This document shows positions 10,221-21,882 of a stretch of DNA of 64,000 nucleotides, in pieces. This DNA is from Asterella californica (taxonomy: Eukaryota > Streptophyta > Marchantiopsida > Marchantiales > Aytoniaceae): NCBI GenBank assembly GCA_036924285.1, contig JAYKYS010000025.1:310001-374000 (forward strand), given 5' to 3'. Each line of letters begins with the position of its first letter. The stretch's first letter is position 1. The notes beneath the pieces are model-generated. The model was not told the DNA's origin. It saw only the letters and a list, made by a program, of their open reading frames with translations, and searched no databases. The translations under genes were made by a program, and so were the position numbers.

Positions 10221-10233
10221 CAGAGGGGGTGGA
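10221..10233 (+). other. Polypurine tract of element B
   Basis: CAGAGGGGGTGGA ends immediately before the 3' LTR start, where plus-strand DNA synthesis is primed in LTR elements. Near-identical tracts precede the C, G and 52414 LTR starts. Confidence 0.85.
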
Positions 10234-11300
10234 TGTCGTGTCGTGGACCGGCTCCTACTTGAAATTCAAACTTCGATACTTGTTGCTCCAAAGACACTCA
10301 TGAGAAGACAAGCTAGGCCCCAGCTTACGGGCTTTTGGTACAATCTCAGATCTCCATTTTCATCACATAGATGGGTAGAGCTCCTTGTCAGCTTTCCAAA
10401 GGCACTTTGTCTACTTCGTTTGGACGCCTAGTGGAGAAGTTACAGGACTCGAAAGATGGAGAAAATAAGCTAGGCCCCAGCTTACGGGTTTTTGGCACCA
10501 CTTCGGATCTTTGTTCTTATCGCACCAGTGGATAGAGCTCCTTGTCAGCTTTCCAAAGGCACTTTGTCTACTTCGTTTGGACTCATAGTGAAGAAGTTAC
10601 AGGACTCGAAAGATGGAGAAAACAAGCTAGGCCCCAGCTTACGAGCTTTTGGCGCAACTTCGGATCTTTACTTTTATCGCATAGATGGATAGAGCTCGTT
10701 GTCAGCTTTCCGTGGGCATTTTGTTTATTTCATTTGGACATCTAGAGAAGAAGTTATGCGATTCGAAAAAAGGCAAAATCAAGCTAGGCCCCTAGTTACT
10801 TGCTGACTGGATATTTAGGACTTCAGACGTTATATCAAAGACGCAAGGGGCCTGCTTCTTATTATTGAGAGTTGAACTTCGTACGTACAGACTGTTGCAA
10901 GGGGGCTGCTTAAAGGGCTTGCTTGTTCCTGCGACCTGTCGGTGGATGTTTTGGAGAATTGGGAAGTCCAATACACGCGCGCAAGGTGTCATCGGGTTCA
11001 GATCTGTGCAGGCTACGCACAGGTTAAGACGGTTCTTGAAGAGACGGAACGGGGGTTGTGTTCTGGGAGAAATTGAGACGCAGGGAGCAGAATTGGAGTT
11101 TTCAGTTACCTGTGAAGGAGAGTTGGACCGTTCGGGCCGTTCCGGAGTCCAAACTTGCTGTCCTTGGATCCATCGGGATCAGAACAACGAGTTCTTCAGG
11201 AAATTGAAGACGATACAAAGTTTTATCGGGCGGTTTGAGAGTTGTGAGAGAAATTGGCTCGCAGGGAAGCGCTTGCGTCAGGTTTTCATCGCCTGCGACC
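10234..11300 (+). repeat. Element B 3' LTR, left piece
   Basis: Matches 2186-3252 of the 5' LTR, including the 157-bp array and the start of the 182-bp array. It stops at the GACC duplicated by the A1 insertion. Confidence 0.93.
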
Positions 11301-12098
11301 TGTAAGCCGGCCTGTCTCTCACCCAGGGGTACCTCAGATGACTAGGATTACTAGTGCACCTTAATTACAAAGATTCTATCACACCCATGCTCACTTCACT
11401 CAACACTCTGACCCGTATGGTCACATCGGTCCCTCTAATAGCGTTCCTGCACACAAGTTCTAATCCCGCTCTCAACATTACATCGCAAAATACTCAAGGA
11501 CTCCCAAGGTCTCCAATGCTCACTTTACTTACAGTCAGGAAAATGAGAGTGTCTTCCACCTTCTCAACTCCTCCTTATATACTCTACAACTTCTTACCGT
11601 GGTAACTTTCACTAAGTTATGTTACCTCATGGTAAGTGCGCAATCCAAAATAGTAAAACTCTAAAGGCTACTAACACTTTAAGAATAGCACACACATTAC
11701 TTGTTTTACTTTACAAAAGTAAGAGATTCTCTTACTTTAGCTTTTGTAAAGTGTTAACTTTCCACGCTATCCAATCGGAAGACGACAACACACTAATACG
11801 TCTTTTGAGGAGCATCTTTAGATCTTTGTGCATGACTTTTCATCATGCATCCAATCAGTGATGGTCAACAAAGTTACATACTTTTGGAAAGCATATTTAG
11901 AGCTCCGCACTTGTCCTATAGTGGCATAGTGGAACCTCTAATAGTTTCCTCAACTTAGTATAACTATCTCAGCTAGTTATGACTACTTTTGATCACTCTA
12001 AATTTAGATCTTCAAACTAGAATAACCTTTAAGATAGTCACACCTAATGAAATGTATATAAGCATACACACAAATAATGGGATACTTGTGGTGTGACA
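11301..12098 (-). repeat. A1 3' LTR (798 bp)
   Basis: On the minus strand it begins TGTCACACCACAAG and ends GGCTTACA, a TG...CA pair. It is preceded, in minus-strand sense, by the polypurine stretch CTGGGGGTAAA at 12099-12109. Confidence 0.93.
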
Positions 12099-12111
12099 TT
12101 TACCCCCAGAC

Positions 12112-15100
12112 TTAATTTTCACTCCGTCCTCGGAGTGAAGTATCACGTTGATGAAACTTTTTCAGCTTGTCGTGGTTCACTCGGTCGAAGAACGTACCAC
12201 TCCTTTCTTGAAGATCATAGGTGTCATTACTCCACACTTTGGAGATGATGAAAGGCCCAAAATATCGACGTAAGAACTTCTTTTGAACTCGCTTGTGTCT
12301 AATAGCATCCCATAACATCACCCACTCACCCTTTTGAAATGGCTGTAACTTCGTTTTGTTCTTCGCCAAGCGCTTGTCATAGCTCTTCTTCTGTTGCAGC
12401 TGGGCCATCTCAATGCGTTGAGCTGCGTCGTCTCTATTCTCCTCCAGCTCCAACAAGATTTCTCCCCGCTCTTTCTCAGCTATTGGACCACCCTTTCTCT
12501 TCAATCCAGCTTGCAAGGTCTGAAAGGTGGTTAGGTCGAACTGGATTGGTAATCTGGATTCCAACCCATACACCATCTTGAAAGGTGAATATCCCGTAGA
12601 CGTCTTCACTGTTGTACGATACTCCCATAGAACCGCATGAAGACGCTTGTCCCAGTTGTGTTTGGCCCCTTCCATGTCAGCATTCTTTGCTAACATCTGA
12701 CACAAGGTAAAGTTTGTCCTCTCTACCAAACCGTTTGAACTAGGTTTATATGAAGTAGTAACCCTCTGAGAAATGGAGAAGTGGGTGCACATAGCAGTAG
12801 TCATACCACTCACAAATTCTCGACCCCTATCAGAAACTAACTCCAAAGGACATCCAAACCTAGTTATGATCCGTTCGTACAGAAATCTACCCACCTCAAC
12901 TTCTCCAATAGTTACAAGAGGTCTAGCTTCTACCCACTTCGTAAGATAATCTGTGGCTACAACAATATACTTATTGTTGCGAGGGGTGCGATTCAAAGGC
13001 CCCACAAAATCTATTCCCCACTTCTCGAAAGGTCCAAGAACCGGAATAGATCTAAGAGGAGTGGAAACACTAGATTTGATAGCGAAAGCTTGACAAACAT
13101 CACAGGTTTTACAATACGTCAAGCAATCTCTAAACATCCCCCTCCAGTGATATCCCGCGTCGAGTATCTTATGAGCCGTCAACTTGCCTGCGAAATGTCC
13201 TCCACATACTGGACCGTCATGGAATTCTTCCATGAGTCGTAGAGACTCCTCCTTGCTCGCAGCTCTTCTCAGGACCCCATCAACTCCTTCACGGAATAAC
13301 ACACCTTCCACCACCGAGTAAGGTTGACTTCGTTTCACCAATGCCTTCTTCTCTCTGGTCCGCATCCCATCTGGATAGACACCTTCCGTAACAAAATCCC
13401 AAATTTCTTGATATTCTATTGGGATAATAGAGTTGCTCAAGACCATCAAATCTTCGTCAGGAAAGGTGTCATCCACCGGCTCCTCTCCATCGCCATCGTA
13501 AGCTCTAGATAACAAATCTGCATTCGCGTGTTTCTTCCCTGGTCGATCACAGATCTCATAGTCGTACTCTGACAATAAGAGCTTCCACCTTGCTAATCGT
13601 CCTTCGACCATCGGTTTATTGAAGATGTACTTCAATGCCTTATGATCTGTAACGATAGTGAACTTGCCCCCTATGAGATAATGTCAAAATTTTCTCAGAG
13701 CATAAATCACTGCTAATCCTTCTCTCTCTGTCACAGAATAATTTCTCTCTGCCTTGACCATTTGCCGACTAGCATATGCAATAGGATGATCTCTACCTTC
13801 AACATCATACTGACTTAGAGTACATCCTACTGCTATATTTGAAGCATCCGTATATAGAATAAACTGTTTATTCCAATCGGGCTTAACCAAGATCGGAGCT
13901 GAAGTAAGAGCTTTCTTCAGTTCCTCAAAGGCGGCTAGAGCTTCTTCATCTCCTAAAATCAACACGTAATCTACTCCCTTCTTCAGATATCCAGTCAAAG
14001 CATACGCTTTATGTGAGAACGAGAGTATAAACCTTCGATAATACCCCACCATACCTAAAAACTGTCGTAGCTTAGTGAGAGTACTAGGAAAAGGGAGCTC
14101 TAAGATCTTTTGCACCTTCTCTGGATCAACGGCAATGCCTTCCTTGGATATGATATGACCCAAGAGTAACCCTTCCTCACACCCAAAAATACATTTCTCC
14201 GGATTGAGAGATGCATTTGCTACATCTAAACATTCTAAGACCTTCACAAGGTGCTCAAAATGCTTCTCCTTACTCCCGTAAACACAAAAGTCATCTATAA
14301 AATCTCTCACAAACTTTCCTAAGAAAGGTTCGAACACTTTGTTCATAAACCTTTGAAACGTCGCAGGAGCATTACACAGACCAAATGGCATGACTCGAAA
14401 TGCAAACGTACCCCACGGAGTAGTGAAAGTGGTCAGGTGTTGATGTTCTGGTGCAATTTTGATCTGGTTATATCCGCTATAACCATCTCCAAAGCTGTAC
14501 CATTCGTTTCCCGCCACTTCTTCCAAGATCTCGTCGATGAAAGGTAGAGGATAATAATCCTTCTTTGTGACCGCATTGAGCTTCTTGTAATCAACACACA
14601 CTCGCAATTTGCCATTTTTCTTCTTTACGATCACAATGGGTGATACCCATTCAGAATGCTCCACCTCGTAAATGAACCCAGCAGTGTGTAGCTTCTCGAT
14701 CTCTTCTTTCACCAGATCCGCAATTGGAGGACTCACTCTTCGTTGCTTCTGTCGCACCGGTTTGACTTCCTTCTCTAACTCGATACGGTGTTGCTCCAGT
14801 GTGACCTCCCTCAGATCCTTGTAACTAAATGCAAATACATGAATGTATTTGCGAAAGATCTCTTCGAAACAACTCTTCTCCTCTTTAGTAACCTTCGATC
14901 CATAACGTAAGGTGGCAATTCTTCTCTCCACCTCCTCGGGAGTCAACGGTTCTTTGTCTCTATCTCTTTGCACTTCCGGAGAAGGGAAAAGATCCACTAC
15001 GTTCACACCCACATTTCGTTCTTCTCTCTCCTCTTCTGACGATGTATTTTCAGATTCTGAATCTGAAGAATTGGTACCTACATCAGAAGTAGTATCGACA

Positions 15101-16938
15101 ACTTCTGACTCCCAGTAGTCCGATGTGGGTCGATCCGATTCCGACGTCCCAACTTGATCTCCGAGCAATGGAACTTTGATCCGATGGTGATTCGGTCCGA
15201 TGCGTAAATAACCTTTGTGCCAGTTATCCGTTGCGTGTACTGCTCGAAGCCAAGGTCTTCCGAGTAACATTTCATAACTTGACTCTTTCAAGATTTGAAA
15301 TGTCATGTTTACTTGCACTCCCATTATTGACACACAAACTCTCTCCAGCACTCCCAATGGTCTAACTCGCTGTTTGTTAGCCATACCCACCGTGATACTA
15401 GAAGGACGAGTTGGTACTAGATCCAACTTCCTCATTAGTCGTTCTGAGATGGCATTTACTGCCGATCCTCCATCGACAAGAACATCTGAGACATCTCTCC
15501 CATTGATACGAGCCTCTACCTTTGATGCCTTGTTGCACACCTCTCCTTCACTAGCATCTAAAGCACTCACACCGACAGTAGAAGGATTTACCTTCTTCTT
15601 TCGACCTCGTCGGGAGCTTAGACCGCTACGAAGTTCTTTCCTCACCGAAGGATTCAGAGCAATCAACTGTCCCACAGTAATGTTTGCTCGTTGCTTACCC
15701 ACGTCTTCCACCACATTGTATTTTGATTGCTCCATCGAAATTGTGAAATCAGTATTTCCCAATTTCTTCCGCCGTTCTTTGGTTTTTGAAGAAGATTTGC
15801 TACTCCGAGTATTTTGACTTGGAGAATCTTCCATCACGACTGGTTCTCCATCGTCGAAATGCGTCCTCATTCTCTTCCTCTCTTGAGCCAACAGCTCTAC
15901 AGATTGAAAACCTTCTCGTACATCTCGTGGTTCCAAGATGTCAATGCATGCTACACCCTTGTCCTTGCTTTGTGAAGTTGAAGCTCCATCCGCCGTTCCA
16001 CCATTACGACTTGGACAATTACGTTGGAAATGTGATCCTCCACACGTAAAACATCCTTGGTTCGTGTAGTTACTTGGTGATCCTTGCGGTGGTCCACCTC
16101 TAGACTGATAGTTCCCATAACCTCGTGAGCCTCCTCCAACATTTGGACTGCGGTGTTGCAACAAATTCACCATATTGATCTTCAAATCTGCCAGAGACTC
16201 TGTCAAACTTTTCAACTCATCACGAAAGTCGGGAGTAACAGATCTAGATGGTACAGTGACTGTAACCGCACTAGTAGGAGCTACCGGAGTCAGATTCTGA
16301 AATCGAACAGTCGGAACACTCGCAGGCGTCAGAGTTGGCATGATCGGCCCTTGCACATCTCCACATGCTGCCCCGACAGTCATTGGTTGCAAGTCGTCTC
16401 CATCCAGACTCTCTTCCATCCTGGTTGCGATCTTCACTGCATCAGCCTTCGAAGTTGGTCTCTCATACCGCACTTGTGTTCGAATCTCCGGCCTCAATCC
16501 TCCGATAAAATTCTTTGTGAGCATTGCTCCAATGCCCACCATCGTTGGTTCTACTACATCTCCACTCTTTCGTAAAACCACCCGAAACTTTTGTTCTAAT
16601 TTCTCCACCCTCTCGGCGTAAGTCCTTACTTTCTCTTTCTCTCCTTGTTTGAGGTAAGTTACCTCTACCATTAACTTCTCGTAACTTTCATCGGGAAGAA
16701 AAGTTTCAATTAAGGCCTCCGTCAATACTTCCCAAGTATCAACTGGAGTCCCCACTACGCTTCTCTTCTTCCTATCCTCATACCATGTCAATGCAGAATT
16801 CTCAAGAAATTCAGGTATCAACCCTACCCACTCGCTCTTCTTTCGATCTCCATTGCCAATGCATGCTCTTTTGAAGTCCCTCACAAATCCTTCCACGTCT
16901 TCTCCATCCTTTCCGTAAAACACCGGGAGTTTCCCCAT
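12112..16938 (-). pseudogene. gag-pol: A1 gag-pol, one premature TGA
   Basis: Same single-frame Gag-protease-RT-RNase H-integrase organisation as the intact A2 frame, and nearly identical to it. The frame stops at 13681-13683, where A2 has CGA for Arg in the Lys-Phe-Arg-His segment at the start of RNase H. On the coding strand this is one C-to-T change in a CpG. Downstream the frame is open again to 12112, through RNase H, the integrase H-H-C-C and D-D-E motifs and the GPF module. The truncated product would still contain Gag, protease and RT. F2 copy 1 carries a stop at the same codon. Confidence 0.92.
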
Positions 16939-17073
16939 TCTTCTCTTCTTTTCTTCTTCTTACTCAAGGAACTGCTTGCGGATGTGAAGATCGCACTTCA
17001 CCGCAATCCACAATTTCCCCGTTGAGCTCTCTCCTCTCCAAAGGTTCGAATAAGTTTGACCCTCATGGTCATC

Positions 17074-17538
17074 TTATCTCTCGTGTGACAGACTATCTCC
17101 ATCCTCGCTAGAGGTCTTCACTCGTTCCGTTTCTACACTCAACCTTCTCTCGAGACCTTCGGCTACAGTTTCTAGCAAAGCAACCACTGCGCTACACTCG
17201 TGCTCAACTGGAATCCCGTCCACTCCACATCTAGGACAAAAGGTTGTAGGGTCAATGACGCCTTGTCTAGGGGAAGAAGGACCTATGTGTAAGCTTAAGT
17301 CGACCAACCCTCTTCGCTCACGCAAAAGTCTATTCTTCGTAGGACACTTGCTCACTTTATGTCCTTCTTCTCCACACAAAAAGCACCTCGAGTTCTTCTC
17401 CTGGTTCTTACGACTACTCTCTGCTTCTTCCTCAAATTCTAGTCGAAATTCTCCTTTCGCCAGATCAGCGGTAACTATCACCGCATAGCCTTGAGGGATC
17501 TTGCTCAACCTCAATTTCCACTCTTGCTGTCCTTCCAT
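17074..17538 (-). CDS. A1 ORF0: zinc-knuckle protein upstream of gag
   Basis: A frame of 154 codons starting with ATG, lying between the 5' leader and gag. It is almost identical to A2 ORF0 (see 33447-33911) and carries the same two Cys/His clusters, CFLCGEEGHKVSKC and a later C-x2-C-x8-H-x-C. It has no premature stop although gag-pol of the same copy is broken. Function unknown; nucleic-acid binding is inferred from the knuckle. Confidence 0.75.
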   Translation of the reverse strand: MEGQQEWKLRLSKIPQGYAVIVTADLAKGEFRLEFEEEAESSRKNQEKNSRCFLCGEEGHKVSKCPTKNRLLRERRGLVDLSLHIGPSSPRQGVIDPTTFCPRCGVDGIPVEHECSAVVALLETVAEGLERRLSVETERVKTSSEDGDSLSHER

Positions 17539-18107
17539 GACGATGATCCGTTATACATCTCTCTCGCTCTATAGTTTGTTTGACACTTTTGATCACTCGA
17601 CTATCTTCTCGCTTAGCAATCTCTCACATTACTAACTAGAAGCTTAACTTGTCAACCATGAGCCTCAGAGATCGAACATAACCCTCTCAAGAATTCTGAA
17701 ATTCTTTCACTCTTTTACTTCAGCAAGCGATATAACAGATTTGACCCCCCTTCGCTTCGAATGCCATAACTCCAGTTCTACTCGACCAATTCACGCATGA
17801 TTTGGGTGCCTAGATAGCTTATCTTGCAAGCTATCAGCATGGAAGATTTCAAGGTCTAACTCTAAAAACTGAAAATATGAAAAGGACTGTAAACTCCTTC
17901 CCGAGAGCTCACTATTTGATACCGAAAAACCTCCTTAACTTCCGAAAGACATAACTCTCTCCTTACAATTGATCTCTCGGAGATATCAAGCTTATTGGAA
18001 AGCTTATCTTGCCCTCTATAACATGGTGTATGTACAAAGGTTCTGAACTCATGCTCAAAAACAGACATGAACTGTACTAACAACTAAATACAAATCTTTG
18101 TATCGAG

Positions 18108-18125
18108 GTCCCGGCAACGGAACCA
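18108..18125 (-). other. A1 primer-binding site, tRNA-Glu type
   Basis: On the minus strand it reads TGGTTCCGTTGCCGGGAC, starting three bases after the 5' LTR. After the TGG complementary to CCA it matches what I remember of the acceptor and T-arm of plant tRNA-Glu (5' end UCCGU). The tRNA assignment is from memory. Confidence 0.65.
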
Positions 18126-18128
18126 AAA

Positions 18129-18926
18129 TGTAAGCCGGCCTGTCTCTCACCCAGGGGTACCTCAGATGACTAGGATTACTAGTGCACCTTAATTACAAAG
18201 ATTCTATCACACCCATGCTCACTTCACTCAACACTCTGACCCGTATGGTCACATCGGTCCCTCTAATAGCGTTCCTGCACACAAGTTCTAATCCCGCTCT
18301 CAACATTACATCGCAAAATACTCAAGGACTCCCAAGGTCTCCAATGCTCACTTTACTTACAGTCAGGAAAATGAGAGTGTCTTCCACCTTCTCAACTCCT
18401 CCTTATATACTCTACAACTTCTTACCGTGGTAACTTTCACTAAGTTACGTTACCTCATGGTAAGTGCGCAATCCAAAATAGTAAAACTCTAAAGGCTACT
18501 AACACTTTAAGAATAGCACACACATTACTTGTTTTACTTTACAAAAGTAAGAGATTCTCTTACTTTAGCTTTTGTAAAGTGTTAACTTTCCACGCTATCC
18601 AATCGGAAGACGACAACACACTAATACGTCTTTTGAGGAGCATCTTTAGATCTTTGTGCATGACTTTTCATCATGCATCCAATCAGTGATGGTCAACAAA
18701 GTTACATACTTTTGGAAAGCATATTTAGAGCTCCGCACTTGTCCTATAGTGGCATAGTGGAACCTCTAATAGTTTCCTCAACTTAGTATAACTATCTCAG
18801 CTAGTTATGACTACTTTTGATCACTCTAAATTTAGATCTTCAAACTAGAATAACCTTTAAGATAGTCACACCTAATGAAATGTATATAAGCATACACACA
18901 AATAATGGGATACTTGTGGTGTGACA
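18129..18926 (-). repeat. A1 5' LTR (798 bp)
   Basis: Same sequence as 11301-12098 apart from one visible C/T difference. On the minus strand a TATATAAGG motif lies at 18401-18409, a good core promoter position with U3 to its right. Confidence 0.93.
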
Positions 18927-18930
18927 GACC

Positions 18931-19886
18931 TGAGATTGGATTGTTCTTCGCGATCGGTGAGCCAAGCTCTTCGTTCTTGGTGCCTACGCGATCAGGGAGT
19001 CCTCATGTACGCATAGGAGAAGACTGTAAGTGAATTGGATTGTTGGTTTGGGTGTGGTGAGCAAATTTGAGCCGCAGGGAGCCGATTTACGTCAGTTTTT
19101 TGTAGCCTGCGACCAAATTTCTCGAGTAGTTTTGCAAGGGGAACTCCAAACGGCTTGTTTGGAGTCTTGTTGGGTTCAGGGTAGCCAGATCTACCTACCA
19201 GCGAAGACGGATATCAGTTTAGACGATCCGTTTGTGCGGTGTGAGCGGTTTTAAACCGCAGGGAGGAGTTTTTGAAGGTTCGGTCACCTGCGACCGAAAA
19301 TTAGCGATATCTCAACTATCGGGAGCCGGATCTGAAGGTTTCTTGGGCCAACGGAGTCAGGGAAGGAGACCCTATCAACATTTGAAGATCGTTTGGCGAA
19401 AGGAGAAAGTTCCCAGATAGATCTTTTTCGGTTCCTTCGCTACAGGTTTCGTCCTTTTGAGTTCGTTAAGGACTTAGTTGGTTGTGTATGGCTTGTGGTA
19501 GCTAGCTTTAGCCAAGAGCTAGTGTGTGGATGTGGTTTGGACTTGGGTTTGGATCGCATGATACTGCTGTGGCTCTGGTTGTTAGCAAAGAGAAGTTCCT
19601 CTTGCTTTGAGCTACGTTTTGGCGATTTAAGACTAGGGTTACGTTTCAGGGGTTTGTTTTAGGGCTTCTGAAGTAGGTTACAGACCGCTCTGGTCTTTTC
19701 CTCAGTTTTGTGCTGTTTGGAGAAAGAATCGACAGTGTACATACTTTCAGAGTGGTATATATCGCAGCATTCCTTTTTCGTGGTCGTTCTTCTCTATCTT
19801 GTCTCTGTTTGGCACACAGCATCTCCACAGCCAGGAACCTCGCGTTTTCCTGGACATCCTTCACGCACAAAATATCCGACACGATA
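18931..19886 (+). repeat. Element B 3' LTR, right piece
   Basis: Matches 3253-4208 of the 5' LTR and ends ACACGATA, followed by the target duplication ACGT. It contains the 3395- and 3579-type stem repeats. Confidence 0.93.
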
Positions 19887-19890
19887 ACGT

Positions 19891-21882
19891 CAGAGACGTA
19901 GTGACCATTCAACCAGACTTCAATCTTTGAAGCCCTAGTGCATACCTCTGAAGCATGCACATCCACCACACCAACTCCCACAGACTTTGATGTCTTGCTC
20001 TTGGGTTTCTTCTTCTTGCTTCTCTTAGAACTCAGTGCTCCTCTGAGTTCTTTTCGTAAGCTGGGATTAAGTGCGATCAGTTGTCCAACAGTGATGTTGG
20101 CTTTTTAAGCACCCACATCTTCAACCACATCATATCTCGCTTGAGAAGATGAAATGGTGAAATCCGCCATCCCCAGCTTCCTTCTTGGCTCCCTTGGTGT
20201 ACTCGAAACATTACTCGAACGAGTTCTTCTACTTGCTGACTCCTCCATGAAAACCGGTTCATCAGAAAATCGAGTTCTTTTCCTTTCTTGAGCTAAAAGC
20301 TCCACCGGTGCATGAGAAGAGTTTGAACTCTCTCCTTTCTCGTAGATGAGATCTCGTACGACATCGATAGTAACCACCTCCTTGTCTCGTCCTTGTGATG
20401 GATTTCCTCCACCCACATTCATTCTGACAGCTTCGGCACCTCTTGCTCCGTTGTTAGGACAATTTCGCTAGAAATGAGAACCTCCACACATCCAACAAGT
20501 GATTCCTCCAAAGTTACCTTGGTTGCTTCCAAAGTTACCTTGGTTGCCTCCAAAGTTACCTTGATTTCCTCTGTTAGGATTGTTGTCGTAACCTCTTTGA
20601 CCTCCTCCTCCACCTTTGTTTCTCCATTCTCGTAACTGCACCACAGTTATCTTGAGATCCGCAAGAGTGTCGATGATGCTCTTCAGCTCGGCATGAAAAT
20701 CAGAGGTGGCAGTAGACATCATTGTTGGGAGTAGGAGCTGACGTTGAAGCAATCACCAATTGTGATGGTGCAGGTGCGATCGTTGTGACTACATCAGGAG
20801 TCGGAGTCGACACCAGAGCAGCATGATGAGGTTGGATGATATCTCCTTCATCCAAACTCTCTTCCATATTTGTCGCAATCTTGATAGCCTCCGCTTTGGT
20901 TGCTGGCTTCTCGTACCTCACTTGGGTTCGAATTGAAGGTCTCAACCCTCCCACCAAGTTCTTGGTCAGCACTGCTCCAATCCCCGCCATCGTTAGCTCC
21001 ACATTGTCTCCACTCTTCCGTAGGACCGTCCGAAACCGTTGCTCCAACTTATCCACTCTTTCGGCATATTGCCGAACTTTCTCGTCGTCACGTTGCTTCA
21101 AATGAATAAGCTCCACCATGAGCTTCTCATAACTCTCTTCTGGAAGAAATTCTTCGCTGAGTGCATTACTCAACGTCTCCCATGTGTCCTCAACTGCACC
21201 AGGTGTCTGGCTCTTCACTCGGTCTTCATACCACGTAAGAGCAAAATCTTCTAAAAACTCTAGCAGTAACAACACCCATTCTTCATTCCTTCTCACATTG
21301 TTTCCGATGTAACCCCTTTTGAAGTCTCGTACAAATGGTTCTACATCTTCATTGTCTTTCCCATGAAACACTGGTAACTTCCCCATCTTCTAACTATTCT
21401 TTCTACTCTTCTAATTTTTGTGCAATAACTACTCGCTAAAAGAGTACGAACATCACCAATTCCATTCGCGAATAATCTACCATAGGTAAAATGAAAGAAA
21501 ATGGTTGTAACAACACCTCTTGTGCCATCTCTTCTCCCAAGGTAATCATGAGCCTGAGTCGCATCACCGTTTTCTCCACCATCCGTATGACGATCTCCAT
21601 CACAACTCAGCCAAGTCCTCTTTTGAAGTCGACAACTTTTCCGTCTCAACTCTTTGAGTCTCGTCCAACTTCTCGACTACTGACGTAAGTAGGGCGGCCA
21701 CATCGACGCACTTGTGTCCTCTTGATAGATCACCCACTCCACAACTTGGACAAAGATCTTCTCCTAGAAGATGAATTGGCGCTGGTGACGATGGACCCAT
21801 TCGAAGACTTAAATCAGTAAACTCCCGCTTCCCTTTAGCTCTATCGGTTCTGATTCTAGTTGGACAATTCACTACTTTCATA
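19891..21882 (-). pseudogene. F2 element copy 1: ORF0 end, gag and start of protease region
   Basis: Minus-strand continuation of 10-2185 across element B. From right to left it holds the C-terminal part of an ORF0-like protein (about 21600-21881), which keeps the C-x2-C-x8-H-x-C cluster CPSCGVGDLSRGHKC. Next comes a Gag capsid region (20700-21386) closely similar to A-family Gag, then a Gly/Asn-rich stretch with a 7-residue repeat GNQGNFG encoded by 21-bp tandem DNA. A zinc knuckle CWMCGGSHF follows with its next residues broken by a stop. Several stops and frameshifts are present. The 5' end is lost at about 21882, within the first zinc knuckle of ORF0, where element C sequence begins. Confidence 0.85.

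Larger units (their letters stand above)
11301..18926 (-). mobile_element. Element A1: Ty3/gypsy-type LTR retrotransposon with one nonsense mutation
   Basis: 7626 bp with LTRs of 798 bp, flanked by GACC at 11297-11300 and 18927-18930. Reading on the minus strand the order is 5' LTR, primer site, leader, ORF0, gag-pol, polypurine tract, 3' LTR. The LTRs look identical except for one CpG-to-TpG change at 11620. It sits inside the B 3' LTR, so it is younger than B. The only coding lesion seen is one TGA in gag-pol. A2 is a sister copy. Confidence 0.94.
2186..19886 (+). mobile_element. Element B: Ty3/gypsy-type LTR retrotransposon, itself split by A1
   Basis: Two LTRs of 2023 bp flank an internal region of about 6 kb with gag, protease and pol frames on the plus strand. 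The right LTR lies in two pieces (10234-11300 and 18931-19886) because A1 landed in it. Removing A1 and one copy of its GACC duplication restores exactly 2023 bp. B is bounded by the 4-bp duplication ACGT (2182-2185 and 19887-19890) and interrupts the protease region of F2 copy 1. The termini are TGTCGTG and CACGATA, an imperfect inverted pair. I count about eight differences between the LTRs by eye, all transitions, so the insertion is fairly young but older than A1. Confidence 0.93.

Noticed and set aside
10158..10233. Envelope or extra 3' gene in B (and in A2)
   Set aside because: Fewer than 80 bases separate the pol stop and the 3' LTR in both.
13681..13683. Programmed TGA readthrough or RNA editing as the reason for the shared stop
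   Set aside because: A2 and F2 copy 2 have CGA, and CpG deamination explains the change; kept only as something to test.
15305..15817. Plus-strand frame of 170 codons, repeated at 31678-32190
   Set aside because: Exact antisense of the protease/linker region of A1 and A2 gag-pol; composition follows the coding strand.
20510..20575. Separate satellite within F2 gag
   Set aside because: It is the 21-bp DNA of a 7-residue Gly/Asn protein repeat within gag.
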